Notes under the pieces: model-generated | Seen by the model: only the letters and a program-made list of their open reading frames with translations | Told to the model about the DNA's origin: nothing | Database searches by the model: none | Made by a program: the position numbers and the translations under genes | In this document: positions 33,674 to 44,129 of the stretch, in pieces | How positions within the stretch are numbered: the stretch's first letter is position 1 | Layout of the letters: each line of letters starts with the position of its first letter | Source: Adiantum capillus-veneris | Lineage: Eukaryota > Streptophyta > Polypodiopsida > Polypodiales > Pteridaceae | NCBI GenBank assembly: GCA_014529385.2 | Contig: CM043957.1 | Coordinates: 83,495,381 to 83,559,380 of the forward strand | Direction: 5' to 3' | Length of the DNA stretch: 64,000 nucleotides

Positions 33674-33838
33674 TGATCTCATTTCCCTTCCTCTTCATCA
33701 TTACTCCCAAGCATCCATCTCTCTTGTACGAAAACTTTGTTATGGTGGTGTGTTGTTTGCGTCCTAGCCACTAAAGCTAGGTGGTGCCCCCTATTTGCTC
33801 TACCATGACAGGCTCGAGGGGCGCCATTCGGTCCCCTT
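32046..33838 (+). repeat. 3' LTR, last ~50 bp missing
   Basis: Starts TGAGGCAAGCTTTTCC and follows the 5' LTR to CGCCATTCGGTCCCC. It then jumps to TTTGCACGAC without the GGTGTTTTAGAGGCTGTCGG block, so the end was deleted or recombined. The CT repeat is at about 33628-33670. Confidence 0.85.
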
Positions 33839-34333
33839 TGCACGACAAACGTTGGGGGGGCACACACAAACGACGCACACTCGGAAACACACATACACAA
33901 GCAGAGAAGATAAGGGGGAATGATGCCAAGAGACAACAATAAATGGCCTTCTTTAATTTACAACATCACAGACAACCAATTCCTTGCTGACACAAACCTT
34001 GGCAAAATCTTCAACAGGTAAAAAGCCCCAATGGCTCCCCAAAAAGACCTCAGGTAAAAAGCCCCAAAAATTTAACGTGTACATCCTTTTATAGGGGTGT
34101 TTAGGAGACCCAAAAAAAGAAAAACTAAGATCTCCTTTAGCTTGTGTAGTTCTCTCTGAACTTCATTTATAATTATCTTTGCATTGCTAGCACTTCTCAC
34201 ATTTCCTTTTTGGCAACTCTTTCATGGTGCAAACTTCTTGTCCACCCGACTCAACCGCCCAGCTTCCTTCCCTCTTTCACTTCACCTTATTGCCTTTTGG
34301 GACCACCTTTGAACTGACCTTTTCTCTCCCTCT
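33839..34333. other. non-coding stretch
   Basis: It starts at the break of the 3' LTR with CACGACAAACGTTGGGGGGG. The phrase 'AAAAAGCCCCAA' occurs twice near 34020-34070. No gene or element end was recognised. Confidence 0.35.
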
Positions 34334-34742
34334 TTATCTCCACTTACCCTTGTGGAGGGATAGGCCCCTTGGCCGGCTTTGAAATTGCCCTTTGAATTGA
34401 CCCTTTAGGCCTTTGAACACCTTTCTGGCTAGCTCTCTCTCAATCACTTGTTGTCTCCCACCTTCCGCCGGACCATTCTCTTCACTCTCACATTGGGCAG
34501 GCACTAGCAATATTGCTAGTTCCCTCAACCTCCTTGGTCTTCAAAATAAGGGCTCCAAAGGGGCCGCGGGAACAAAGCCTAGCGAGCATGCCTGCCACAT
34601 CACTCGGTGAACCGACTGCCGCATCGAAAAACTCGGCCGCAAGCTCACTTGATTGACTCATTTCTAATCCAACCTTGTCGCACTTCAAGACTTCTCGAGC
34701 CCCCAAATAGAGACCGTAATAAAAGAGAACTGTCATCTGCAA
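34334..34742 (-). pseudogene. coding-like fragments, unidentified
   Basis: Two minus frames (34742-34488: LEMSQSSELAAEFFDAAVGS; 34528-34334: IERELARKVFKGLKGQFKG) join with one frame change and look like protein. No motif fixes a family. A retroelement gag origin is possible but unsupported. Confidence 0.25.
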
Positions 34743-36260
34743 TTAATTTTGAGCCAATGCGTCCATCCTTCTGACTATTGTAACTCCCTGCTCCAAGCTC
34801 CATTTAATGAGCAGTCAACTCTTGCTAGCTTCATGCACTACATAGCACCTTCTCAAACTCTAACAAAACCCAAAAAACACTAGATGCCATGACTCCCCCT
34901 GTGGTCAGGTGGGCACCAACCTAGCCCCAGACAAAACTTCAACTGGCCATAAACTGCAATTTGTAGCTCTGATCTGCAATTTGAAAAGACGTGTAGGCTC
35001 CATAAATCAAGCACTATGCGCCTATACACTAACATCCACTTGGACCACCAGTCCCCTAGCTGCCCTATCCGGCAAGAATTTACAACGCATTGAACCTTCA
35101 AACTTCAATATCTTGGGATCCATAGCTCTATTTGATGACTTATCTGGACTTGCTCCTTCATCACTTCAAGCTCTACATTCCTAAACCAAAAGGCTGCACC
35201 TCATACCTCCTTCCCTTTCTTCCCAAATTAGCCCCTTTTGGAGCCTTTCTTGAACTATAAGCCACATCAGCCATACATCTCCGTCGCTACCTGTCAGCCC
35301 ATGATCTTTGTAGCTGCTCTAGCCCTTTTGTTATGCTTCTACTAGCCTGCAGATACCTGCCCATGCCATCGTCTATGGTCAACACACTTTGGCTGCACCA
35401 ACGTGACAAGCACTAATCAGTGTCGGCGTCTATTAAGTAGTTGCCGCTAAGCATAGTACCCAAGCCAAGGGGTGGAGGGGCGCCAAGCTTTAGGTAGTAG
35501 GAGAGGCTTTGGCTAGTGATTACAAAGGGCTAGGGGGTGCATGCGGATTTGAGGTAATGATTGCAGAGGGCTGGGGGGTGTTCCAAAGAGAGCTATAACC
35601 CATGGAGTAACCAACGTGCTTGGGAAGAAAGCGAGATAGGAAAATTCTCTGTAGCCTTCACCGAGGATTGTGGGTGAGAGGACACAGGCAGAAGCAGGTG
35701 AACCATGTCAACCGCTACAGTCTATGCGCAGGTGCTTGGTGGGTGAAGAACGCCAAGCGAACTGCCTATGCTATAGAGAATGTTCGAAGAGACTCGGGGT
35801 TGCAAATAAAACGGTGCACAAGAGGAAGAGGGGTAGAGGTCCGCAAAGCAAGAGCAAAAGTGGGAGCAGTTGTCGCCGCCAGATACTATGGACAAGTGAA
35901 TAAAAGCAACATTTAAATTCTTAGGTAGATTGAGGGCATATTCCTGCGGTGACTGGCGAGGCTGGTTGAGAAGGAAAGGTGCGTCTCCGTGGGAAGGGAA
36001 GTTGAGGAAGGTAAAGAGGGGAACAACAATAAATCTACACTACTGTATATCAGAGAGTGTGTGCCACTCTTTAAAAAAATACTTTGATAGCCCAAAAAGA
36101 CTAACTAAAACACTTAGCGATAAATAAATTAACTTGCCAAAAGTAGAAGAGGTGAGGGAAAAGGATTCTCAAAGGGTGGAAGGGAGGAGGGAAAGGGGAT
36201 GAAATTTTGGACAAAGGTTTACATAAATCTTCATTGGTGTAAACCATACAAGAGGTGTAG
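34743..36260. other. no convincing gene
   Basis: Several frames of 70-98 codons (for example 34909-35184 and 35620-35916, plus) overlap in different frames and lack recognisable motifs. Nothing else was seen. Confidence 0.35.
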
Positions 36261-36335
36261 GAGGGTTTAAATAGGTATCCAACAAAGGATGGAGGTGAAG
36301 GAGGGTTTAAATAGGTATCCAACAAAGGATGGAGG
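36261..36335. repeat. 40-bp tandem duplication
   Basis: GAGGGTTTAAATAGGTATCC starts at 36261 and again at 36301. The two copies agree through ...AACAAAGGATGGAG. Confidence 0.85.
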
Positions 36336-36637
36336 GGTTACGAAGGTAGTAAGATTTAGAGTTTAAAGACGAGGAGGCCTCTTCAATAGGGAAGAATTAT
36401 CTCTTTAGTGGGGTAGGAAAAGGAGGAAAAAAGGGAGGTTTAAAGAGTGCATTTTTAAGGGGGTACAAAAAGATGGGTACTTTGACCAAAATTTATGGAG
36501 GAAAAGGAGAGAGGGGGGGGGGAGGTATTTGCAGTAAGAATTCTTATGGTTGTACCCTTGGAATAGGGCAAGGGACCAAAGCTATGGTAGGGGAGAAGTA
36601 GGAAGGGGAAAGGGAGATGAAGGTACCACTTTTGGTG

Positions 36638-36639
<2 letters not shown>

Positions 36640-36713
<74 letters not shown>
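36640..36713. repeat. G homopolymer (~41) followed by (GA)n
   Basis: A plus-strand G run at 36640-36680 passes directly into about 16 GA units. The whole stretch is pure purine on one strand. Confidence 0.9.
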
Positions 36714-36716
<3 letters not shown>

Positions 36717-37073
36717 GGGTGTGGTCGTGTTTTAAAAAAAGAGGGGGAGGCAAGGAGATGGGGGAGAAGGGCTCGTTATTGAGAGAAGGTTGCCAAGATT
36801 GGGTGCATTTAACAAAAAATGACTGATTTGGAAATAGGGGGTAGCTCGGAGTTACTTTCTAAAAGCTTAGAAAGAGGCTGGTTAATGGAATGGGTAAAGG
36901 GTGAAAAGGGGATTTTGACAATGGAAGGCGGGGCATTCTTGTGGTTACCCTTTAAAAGGAGAGAGGGCCTCAATGCATAGGTTACATAGAGAAAACATGC
37001 ATTCAAGAAAGGTGAAGGGTAGCCTTTAGCCCTAAGCTAGGAGAAGAAAAAATTATGAATAGAGATAAAACCC
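36714..37073. other. non-coding stretch
   Basis: Nothing recognisable. Confidence 0.3.
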
Positions 37074-37672
37074 TCAACCGAGTTTTCCTAATGATATATC
37101 TTTTGAGCTCCGATAAAATAAAGGCAATTTTTTGGTGGGTAGGGTGCCAAGATTTCCATGGGATGTAGTTGTAAGAGTTAAGAGGTTTTTGGTGGCAATG
37201 TGTGTCAAAATCCCCGTAGAGCAGAAAGAAGGCCCTTTGAAGAAGTGTATATCCAAAATAAAAGCTTCATGTGAGGAGATTAAGGGAGTGCTTGAATGGT
37301 GTATATGTGCAAGAAATTTGTCATCATCACTCCTAAAAAGCACATTAGTACCATGCTTAACTGGTGTAAGGAAAAGTGCTTTTGACACCTCCTCTATGAT
37401 CTCTTTCTGTTGCTCATGTGGAGGCCTTATTCTATGCATTGCGGCTCTAACTTGGCCTCTCTAGTATTCTTCCCCTTCATGGCCTCCATATTAGTACTAT
37501 TATAATTGTGCTTGGAGTCTACTATCAAGGCCACCCCTAGCTTCTCCTCCCAAGAGAAAGTCTCCAGATCTTCTCCACTCATATAAAACCTCTCCTCAAT
37601 ATAATTGTCTATGCATGCATCCTCTCCATCATCCTCACCACATTGATGACTTTGTTGAGCACCTCTTATCAA
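37074..37672 (-). pseudogene. coding-like region, unidentified, one frame change
   Basis: Minus frames 37672-37427 (ERFYMSGEDLETFSWEEKLG) and 37439-37074 (MHRIRPPHEQQKEIIEEVSK) overlap by a few bases and could be one protein of ~200 residues with a frameshift. No family was recognised. Confidence 0.25.
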
Positions 37673-37852
37673 ATAAGGGTGCTAGGACTCATCACCACTC
37701 CATTCTTGCTTCACATAGTGATATGTTTACACAAACCAAGCAAGAGTTGTCCTTTCAATTGTGTTATAACACTACCTTGTACTTTATATAAAAGGAGAAG
37801 AAAGCCACTAAATGGATTTGAGTACCATATTTGCATTTGTAAAGGGAATATA

Positions 37853-37906
<54 letters not shown>

Positions 37907-38693
37907 AATTAATCTTGGAGTTCATGCCTCACCGGAGATTGTTAAGGACTAGAGATTGTTAAGGTTTTTAGAATAACCTTTATATCACCTAAGTGTGGTA
38001 GATTGGTTATCCTAGCCCCCTTTGCACTATGACGTCTTCAGTTCAAGACTCATTGGATAGATCTCGGGATTCTTTCTACCACGTAAAAATATATCCTACA
38101 AGCACAACTCTCATCTACTTTTACATTACATTTTCTTAGTAGACCACTTTCATTCTTCACCTTGTTTTTTAACTTCAAAGGTCCAAAAATTTGAAAGTGT
38201 TTGATTCAAAGGCTAAAGATTGGAGAGAAAAGATGGTTGATGTCAATGATGTGGCGGCAAGACTTGATTTTTCCTTCCAAGTTGAAGGTTATCTTAGCTT
38301 TAGTGCACAGGTACAAAAGTCATTTTTAAAAAAAAACAGAAACAAAAATTTCAAAACTCTAAAAGCTTTAAAGCTCAAAGCTTCCAATGCATGACACTTG
38401 GAGCCCTCTCCTTTTTCTAAAGTTCTAGGATGCATTATATATAGTATAGATAGCTTAAAAATTTGAACACACTTGGGTCTATTTGCAAGGAATCTTTTAG
38501 ATTTCTATTTAAAAGACATGGATACAAACCTACTGGCAAACTTTTAATTAATTAAAGGGCAAGATTTCATTCAATACTAATAGCAAAACCATAAGGTCAT
38601 TTTCCTTACCGGTTCTCGTGCAGACAATCAGGCCCTTCCACTCATCCTTGCTGCATGAGTTGTAGGTCTTCAGTATGCAGTTGGAGCTATGCA

Positions 38694-38729
<36 letters not shown>

Positions 38730-38781
38730 ATAAAAAATAAAAAAAATTGCTTCTCCACTTTTGAACAGCTTCGTATCGCAC

Positions 38782-38833
<52 letters not shown>

Positions 38834-40107
38834 ATGGGTCTCATACAGATCGTAGCAATCATAGACATGCTCTTGTATCAACACATTTTCTACCTTGCTT
38901 GACATCTCAGAATGCATACAACACCCTAGAGTAGCTTCCTCATTGTCAATGTGCATGCAAGTTGCAAGAAAAACACTATCCAACACCCATGTGTGCACTT
39001 TTTGCACCACTTGCAAGATCCCCTTCAATCCTTTGCCTACACGTCCGCCTTCACTCAATCTATACCTGCTTTTGATTTGCGCATGAGAGTGAGAGAGAGA
39101 GAGAATCCTAGCAGCCTGATTACATTGCACCATAAAAACTTTCTACACATGAAGAACCCTCTCTATCTTTGCCCTCACTGCTTCCATAGTGCACTACAAA
39201 GTGAAATTTTGCAACCTCTATAGTAGCGAAGGCACTTTCTCCGTTGGCAAAGAGAGAGAGAGAGAGAGCCCTTATGCACCACCACCCAATTCCCTCAACG
39301 CCACGTGTCACACCACCTACATCTATGCCTTTAATTTTCTAACGCAAACAAAGCATTTTCAGGAGATTTTGGTTAAAGAAACCGTTTCAAAATTAGGCCC
39401 ACAATAAAAACACTTTTCATTACTCACATTTGAACCCATCACCTTGAATATCCAAGGGTCAAGCTAAACCATTAGGATACAAGCCTATGACGGTGTATAG
39501 GATGGCCTTATTCATCAAAAACAAAAAAAATGATTCTCCTCCCCTCCCTCTTTTACACTTATTGTGCCAACCTTCTCAGTCTACTTTTATTTGATTAAAT
39601 AGAATCTCATCAGAACTCCCCTCTCCTCTTATTAGCCAAGGATTCAAAGCAGAAATTCACGGATCTCCATCTCAAGAGGTTGTGGACCCAAACCAGCCTT
39701 CGTAGCTAACCAACATGCTGCAACACATTAGGAAAGAAATGGACTCATTTTTGGACCTTTTTGCTCTAGTGAGAGAATTTCCTTAGCCAATAGGAAAAAG
39801 GCTGACGTTACATAGAAAAAGCCTTTTTCTCATTTTTAAAACGTCTATGAAAACCATTTTGCTGAAATTGTCACTATCACCAGAAAAGTAAGGTGCTTGA
39901 TAGTGACATCTTGCGCAAGCGATGAACGCCTTTTAATGACCCGCTGTTGCTATCATATAAAGTGAAGTACTTGTACGTGTGCATCTTGCACAAGTGTGAA
40001 TCACCTTTCTACCTCGCAATTCAATTCAAACAAATTGTACTTGATAGCGATTGATAGGTACTAGTTAAGACTATGAAGGGGTTAGAGAGAGGCACTTGAG
40101 GGATCTT
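37673..40107. other. mostly non-coding, with simple repeats
   Basis: A (CT)n tract lies at 37857-37904, a C run at about 38696-38727 and another (CT)n tract at 38787-38830. Frames that include these tracts are by-products. The short frame at 38191-38394 (VFDSKAKDWREKMVDVNDVA) has protein-like content but no recognised family. Confidence 0.4.
38696..38830. repeat. C tract and (CT)n microsatellite
   Basis: About 32 C residues at 38696-38727 and about 22 CT units at 38787-38830. Confidence 0.9.
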
Positions 40108-40326
40108 GGGGCTTCTATTCGCTTGGTTCTGACCTCATGACGCCCTAGGTTTTAAAATGCTATATGTTGAGCTAGAGATATAGCATTTTCAAGCCATGGA
40201 TGCATCCAAAACGTCCAAAAACCTTAGGATATTACTTAAAACGCTGAAATTTGACATCTCTAGCTCAAGATATAGCATTTTAAATCCTGGGGTCTTATGA
40301 GGTCAGAACCAAGCGAATAGAAGCCC
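40108..40326. repeat. 219-bp hairpin element (MITE-like)
   Basis: GGGCTTCTATTCGCTTGGTT at 40108 is matched in inverted orientation by the end at 40326. The arms continue for about 70 bases (TTCTGACCTCAT..., then AAAATGCTATAT.TTGAGCTAGAGAT). Between them lies a short AT-rich middle. No clear target duplication was seen. A diverged relative lies at 7935-8030. Confidence 0.7.
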
Positions 40327-40575
40327 TAGAGGCCTTACAGCTTGCCTAATTTTGAGTTCAAGGCGAGGAGAGATTTATACACTATTTCTCATTGTCATAA
40401 AAATTGCAAAACTCTTATTGATAGTACATGAAAAACTCCCTCCAAAGTCCCAACATGTGTATCATTTGCAGCAATTGACTATGCTTGGGAAAAAGACTCA
40501 GATAAGCCAAGAGGGTTATAGCCAATGTTGAATGTAGATTAGGTATTAAAGACTATGAAGCAGTATTTAATGGAG

Positions 40576-41183
40576 TGTTAACCCTCACGGATCACGGGCA
40601 CCCTATTACCTACGACAGACGTTGTAACCTACGGCGGACATTGTATTATTTATTTGGTAGAGTCAGGTACCGGGCTTGTCGGTCCAATAGGAAAAGGGTA
40701 AGAGTGATCGCCGATGAGAGGCGCACTCTAAATGGAACATTCAAGGGATTAGTTGGCTAAGCATGGGCGCCCAAGTGTGAATGGGGCGAGCTCATATAAA
40801 AGTTAACTAAACCTAAAATTCACTCATTCTCTCATTTGTGCAATAGAAGAGTGCTCTTGCTCCATCTCTATCTCCATCTTCTTCTTCTTAACTTCCTTGT
40901 GTGTGTGTGTGTATGTGTGAGAGAGAGGTAGAGAGAGAGTGTGTGGGCGATCGAGCATTACGAAGGCACGACGGCGGTGAAGCGGTTGAGCGCGGTGTAG
41001 CGGCGTCTCCTTCTTCTTCACGGCGAGGAATCCTCCATGAAGCAAGCGTAGAGCGGTGAGTGACACACCATCGCCTTCTTTGAGCTTACTAGTTTAGGCT
41101 TGTTGTGTGCTTGGAGCCATTTGTGGCTCGCACACGGCATATCGGTAAGTTCCTTGCATTGACACATGCGACATACGCGCACA
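40576..41183 (+). repeat. 5' LTR of family K (608 bp)
   Basis: TGTTAACCCTCACGG ... ATACGCGCACA. The same LTR occurs inverted at 8855-9458. A TATA-like CTCATATAAAAG is at about 40791-40802. Confidence 0.88.
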
Positions 41184-41187
41184 TTTT

Positions 41188-41205
41188 TGGCGTCGTTGCC
41201 GGGGA
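41188..41205 (+). promoter_or_regulatory. primer binding site, Asp-tRNA type
   Basis: TGGCGTCGTTGCCGGGGA starts four bases after the LTR. It matches the Asp-tRNA-type site known from Athila-like elements (TGGCGCCGTTGCCGGGGA) except for one base. Confidence 0.8.
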
Positions 41206-41966
41206 ATGCCATACATGAAGCTCGAGTAGCACTCTCTGCTTCTCCGTGGTGCAATTTCTATTGTAGGAAAGGTAAGGAAGGAGTGTGTGTGTGTGTGTGT
41301 TGAGAAGAGGGATTTGGTGTTATACTGTGTGTTTTTTTTGTTAATGGAGTTTTCAAAGGTTCTATGTTTATTCTCTGTGTATTAAGGTAGTTAGTTTTCT
41401 TTGTTAATAGAGATTTCAAATGTTCTGTGTTTATTCTTTGTGTATTAAGGTAGTTAGTTTTCTGTGTACATTAAGTAGGAAGTAGATTAGGGAGAGTTAA
41501 TAGAGTGTGTTAGTGTGTAAGAGTAGGTATATTAGTTAGAAGTAGGTAGATAGAGTCTGTGTGTGCTCTCGTGCAGGCCGCGACGACCTTATCCTTTAAA
41601 AAATAAAAATTAAAATAAAATAAAATTTAAAGGTAGAACCGGGATCGGGAATATCTCCCAGACCCAAGCCCAGACCCAAGCCCAAGCTCACGCTCAGGCC
41701 TAGGCCTCAGTCGCCTTTTAAAAAAACGAATTTTAGCTTCACACGTAGCTAAAAATTGATTTTTTGAGGTTCAACGGAACGTCAGATGCCCAAAAATTGT
41801 GCTGTAAAGCACACAGCGACCCTTTAAGTGATACGCTCGTTTCGAGCTATCACAAACTTCAATAAAAAAAAATCAAACATTAAAAAAAATCAAAAACAAG
41901 AAAAAATCAAGTAGAAAACGGGGTGCAAAACACCCACAAAACAAAGCAAGTAACCTTTGAGGGTAC
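41206..41966 (+). other. leader of the family K element
   Basis: Non-coding, with a duplicated phrase (GTTTATTCT(C/T)TGTGTATTAAGGTAGTTAGTTTTC) at about 41366-41402 and 41427-41463. Otherwise nothing seen. Confidence 0.5.
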
Positions 41967-42976
41967 TTGCTGACACTTGTAGGGCACCCAAAGCACATGT
42001 ATCTACGCTCTGGTCGTGTGCTAGAGTCCGAACAACTAGCTAGTGCTTCGATTTACGGGGGTACTCACTATCCTTCCACACTAGGGTCTATGCCCTCGAC
42101 CGGGACCCAAGGTAGTGCAACCCAAGACCCAAATATAGCGGCTAGCGACTCTTCCTCTGACTACGATATTATGGAAGAGCATCTTACACAAAGCCCCGGG
42201 GGAACAAATGAAATCGTACCTAGCTGGGCCCAACAACCTGGAACTAGTGTTTTTAGCCGTTTGATGGAAACTTTTAGTAGAGCTACGCGCTCTGAACCTA
42301 TGGCTAGTGAAGTAAACGAAGGGGGTGGGGAAGTAGAATCACCATTCACATCTCCTGTAGACCCCACACTCCGTCAGAGTGTCCACGTGGACATTCTACC
42401 TACCTCATTTAATGAGCGCCCTACCGAGCTACCACCTTCCAAAGTCGCCTCTAAGGTAGCGGTGACTAAAAGTCAAAACACGGGAAGCAACATTGCATCC
42501 ACCTCACGGCAACCATCTAGTACACCAAGTTTGGACGAGGTATTTCTCAATGAAAATTGGGAATATGACCTACACACGGAGACTTTGACCGACCTATACA
42601 TGGGCTACACATACCATGTGGGTTGGTTAGAAGTTGTATAATCCACATCTAGTGCAACTAGTCTGGAGGAACAACAACACATGATCTGCAATGTCATCCA
42701 TAGGATTATCCAGTCCGAGAGGCAAAATCGAGGAATAAACATACCTTCGACGGGTCCGATGCGATCTTTAGACACGGGAAAAGGGAAACAACCCACTCTA
42801 TCACAAATGGAGACTCCCCTAGTGAGTCCCATCGATCCCCCATATGTTTTTTCGATGGGGTCTCAATGCAATCTGAGCCCACAAGTGATAGCTTTACTTT
42901 TCCAACTCTAGCTCATCTTTCCGTTGATGACACCACGGCTACCATGCCTACCCCAATGATGGGCATGCCAAGAAAC
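41967..42976 (+). pseudogene. family K gag, N-terminal part
   Basis: The frame opens LVGHPKHMYLRSGRVLESEQ and is Ser/Thr/Pro-rich. A TAA at 42639 interrupts it (GWLEVV*S), and it continues in the same frame to about 42860. A frame change then leads into TTATMPTPMMGMPRN, where the solo LTR begins. Skipping that LTR and one target repeat joins this frame directly to PWTSFVSKAPLHGSS at 44130. Confidence 0.65.
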
Positions 42977-42980
42977 ACGC

Positions 42981-44129
42981 TGTCAGGAGTTTTTTGGAGC
43001 AAGGGATTGCGCATATGTACATATACATGCATGGTGCATCAAATAAAGGATTGCCCATTTTCCTTAGCCAGGTGGTTACGTGGGGCCCACATGTGTACAA
43101 GTAGGACAGCATGTACATAGTGCATTGATTTTCACTATTACCAGTACTAGTGTGTTTTTTCTACAATAAGGAGGAGTTGGTAGCGCGTAAAACTTCTCGA
43201 GGAAGCTATCCGCGGGCCGACGACATGAGGTCAGCAGGTGCGTCAGATGGCATCTAGTGGCGTCAGGAGGGCGAACGAGGTCAATATTTGCACGCAGATG
43301 AGGACGGACACAACGTGGGTGTTTTCTTGTGAGAGTTATGCAGAAAGGTCATCATTAGGACCACTTTTTGGGGCCACTTCACGTGGTGGCGAGATGCATT
43401 ATTGGAAAAAAGCTGAGTGCCAGGTGTGCGAATGATGCAAAAAGGTGACAACTATGCACTGCGAGGTCAGTTTTTGGCCTGTTCGGGGTCCGTTTGAGGT
43501 CATCTAAAAGGCCAAGGGTGCCCAAGTAATAAAGCTAAGTGTGGGAACTGAAAAAACTGAGAGAAGACCAGAAAAAACGTGGAGAAGAGAGGAGGAACAG
43601 CCGCAGGTGTGTTTTTGCTCATTTTGGAGCCTGTTTTGGCCGTAAACTGCTCATCCGAGGTCGGATTTGAGCACTTTGACATTGTAGACTGGGGTTTTGG
43701 GCCGTTCCGGACGCGATGGCGCTGTCCATTTTGCCAAATTCCTCACTCTTTTCCTGCTGTTTTTCTGTGTAAGTTTCTCCTATGAGCGAAGTTTCTGCTC
43801 TAGTTTGTGATTGTATCTGGTATCTTTTACCCATATTGTGTGAGCTGTTTGCCCCATTGGTGTTGGCCCAAGCTCATTTGTATCTGAACATCAGAAATTC
43901 TCCTCTTTTGAGCTGAGTTTTTTGGGTGTGTGTGTGTGTGTGTGTGTGTGTGTCTGTGTGGAGTGGGCAAGTGGATAGTTTCTCTCCTCTCACTCCAGAG
44001 GTGTGTTCCCTGTCTCGGCCAGGTGTGTTGTGTAAGCCGAGTGGTGCCCCATAGTGTGTGTGTGTATCTTCCCAAGAGTGTGTGTCGGGTCATTATAGAG
44101 GCGCTGTGTGTGTTTTCATCCCGCTCACA
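42981..44129. repeat. solo LTR (1149 bp) inside family K gag
   Basis: TGTCAGGAGTTTT ... CCCGCTCACA, flanked by ACGC on both sides (42977-42980 and 44130-44133). Removing it plus one ACGC restores the gag frame exactly (MPRN-TPWTSFVSK), which proves an insertion and gives its borders. It holds a (GT)n tract at about 43927-43952 and no ORF. No internal region of the parent element is present, so it probably reduced to one LTR by recombination. Family unknown. Confidence 0.8.

Larger units (their letters stand above)
26893..33838 (+). mobile_element. family T-related LTR element with gag and a membrane-protein-like ORF, no pol
   Basis: Long LTRs 26893-28724 and 32046-33838 both begin TGAGGCAAGCTTTTCC and agree over almost their entire length with a few per cent of differences. 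Between them lie a primer site (TGGTGCCCCCAC at 28727), small leader ORFs, a family T gag, a frame-continuous region with a hydrophobic segment, and a polypurine tract (TTAGGGGGAGGGCTAA). There is no protease, RT, RNase H or integrase. The 3' LTR lacks the last ~50 bp of the 5' copy. It is non-autonomous and would depend on intact family T members. Confidence 0.88.
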
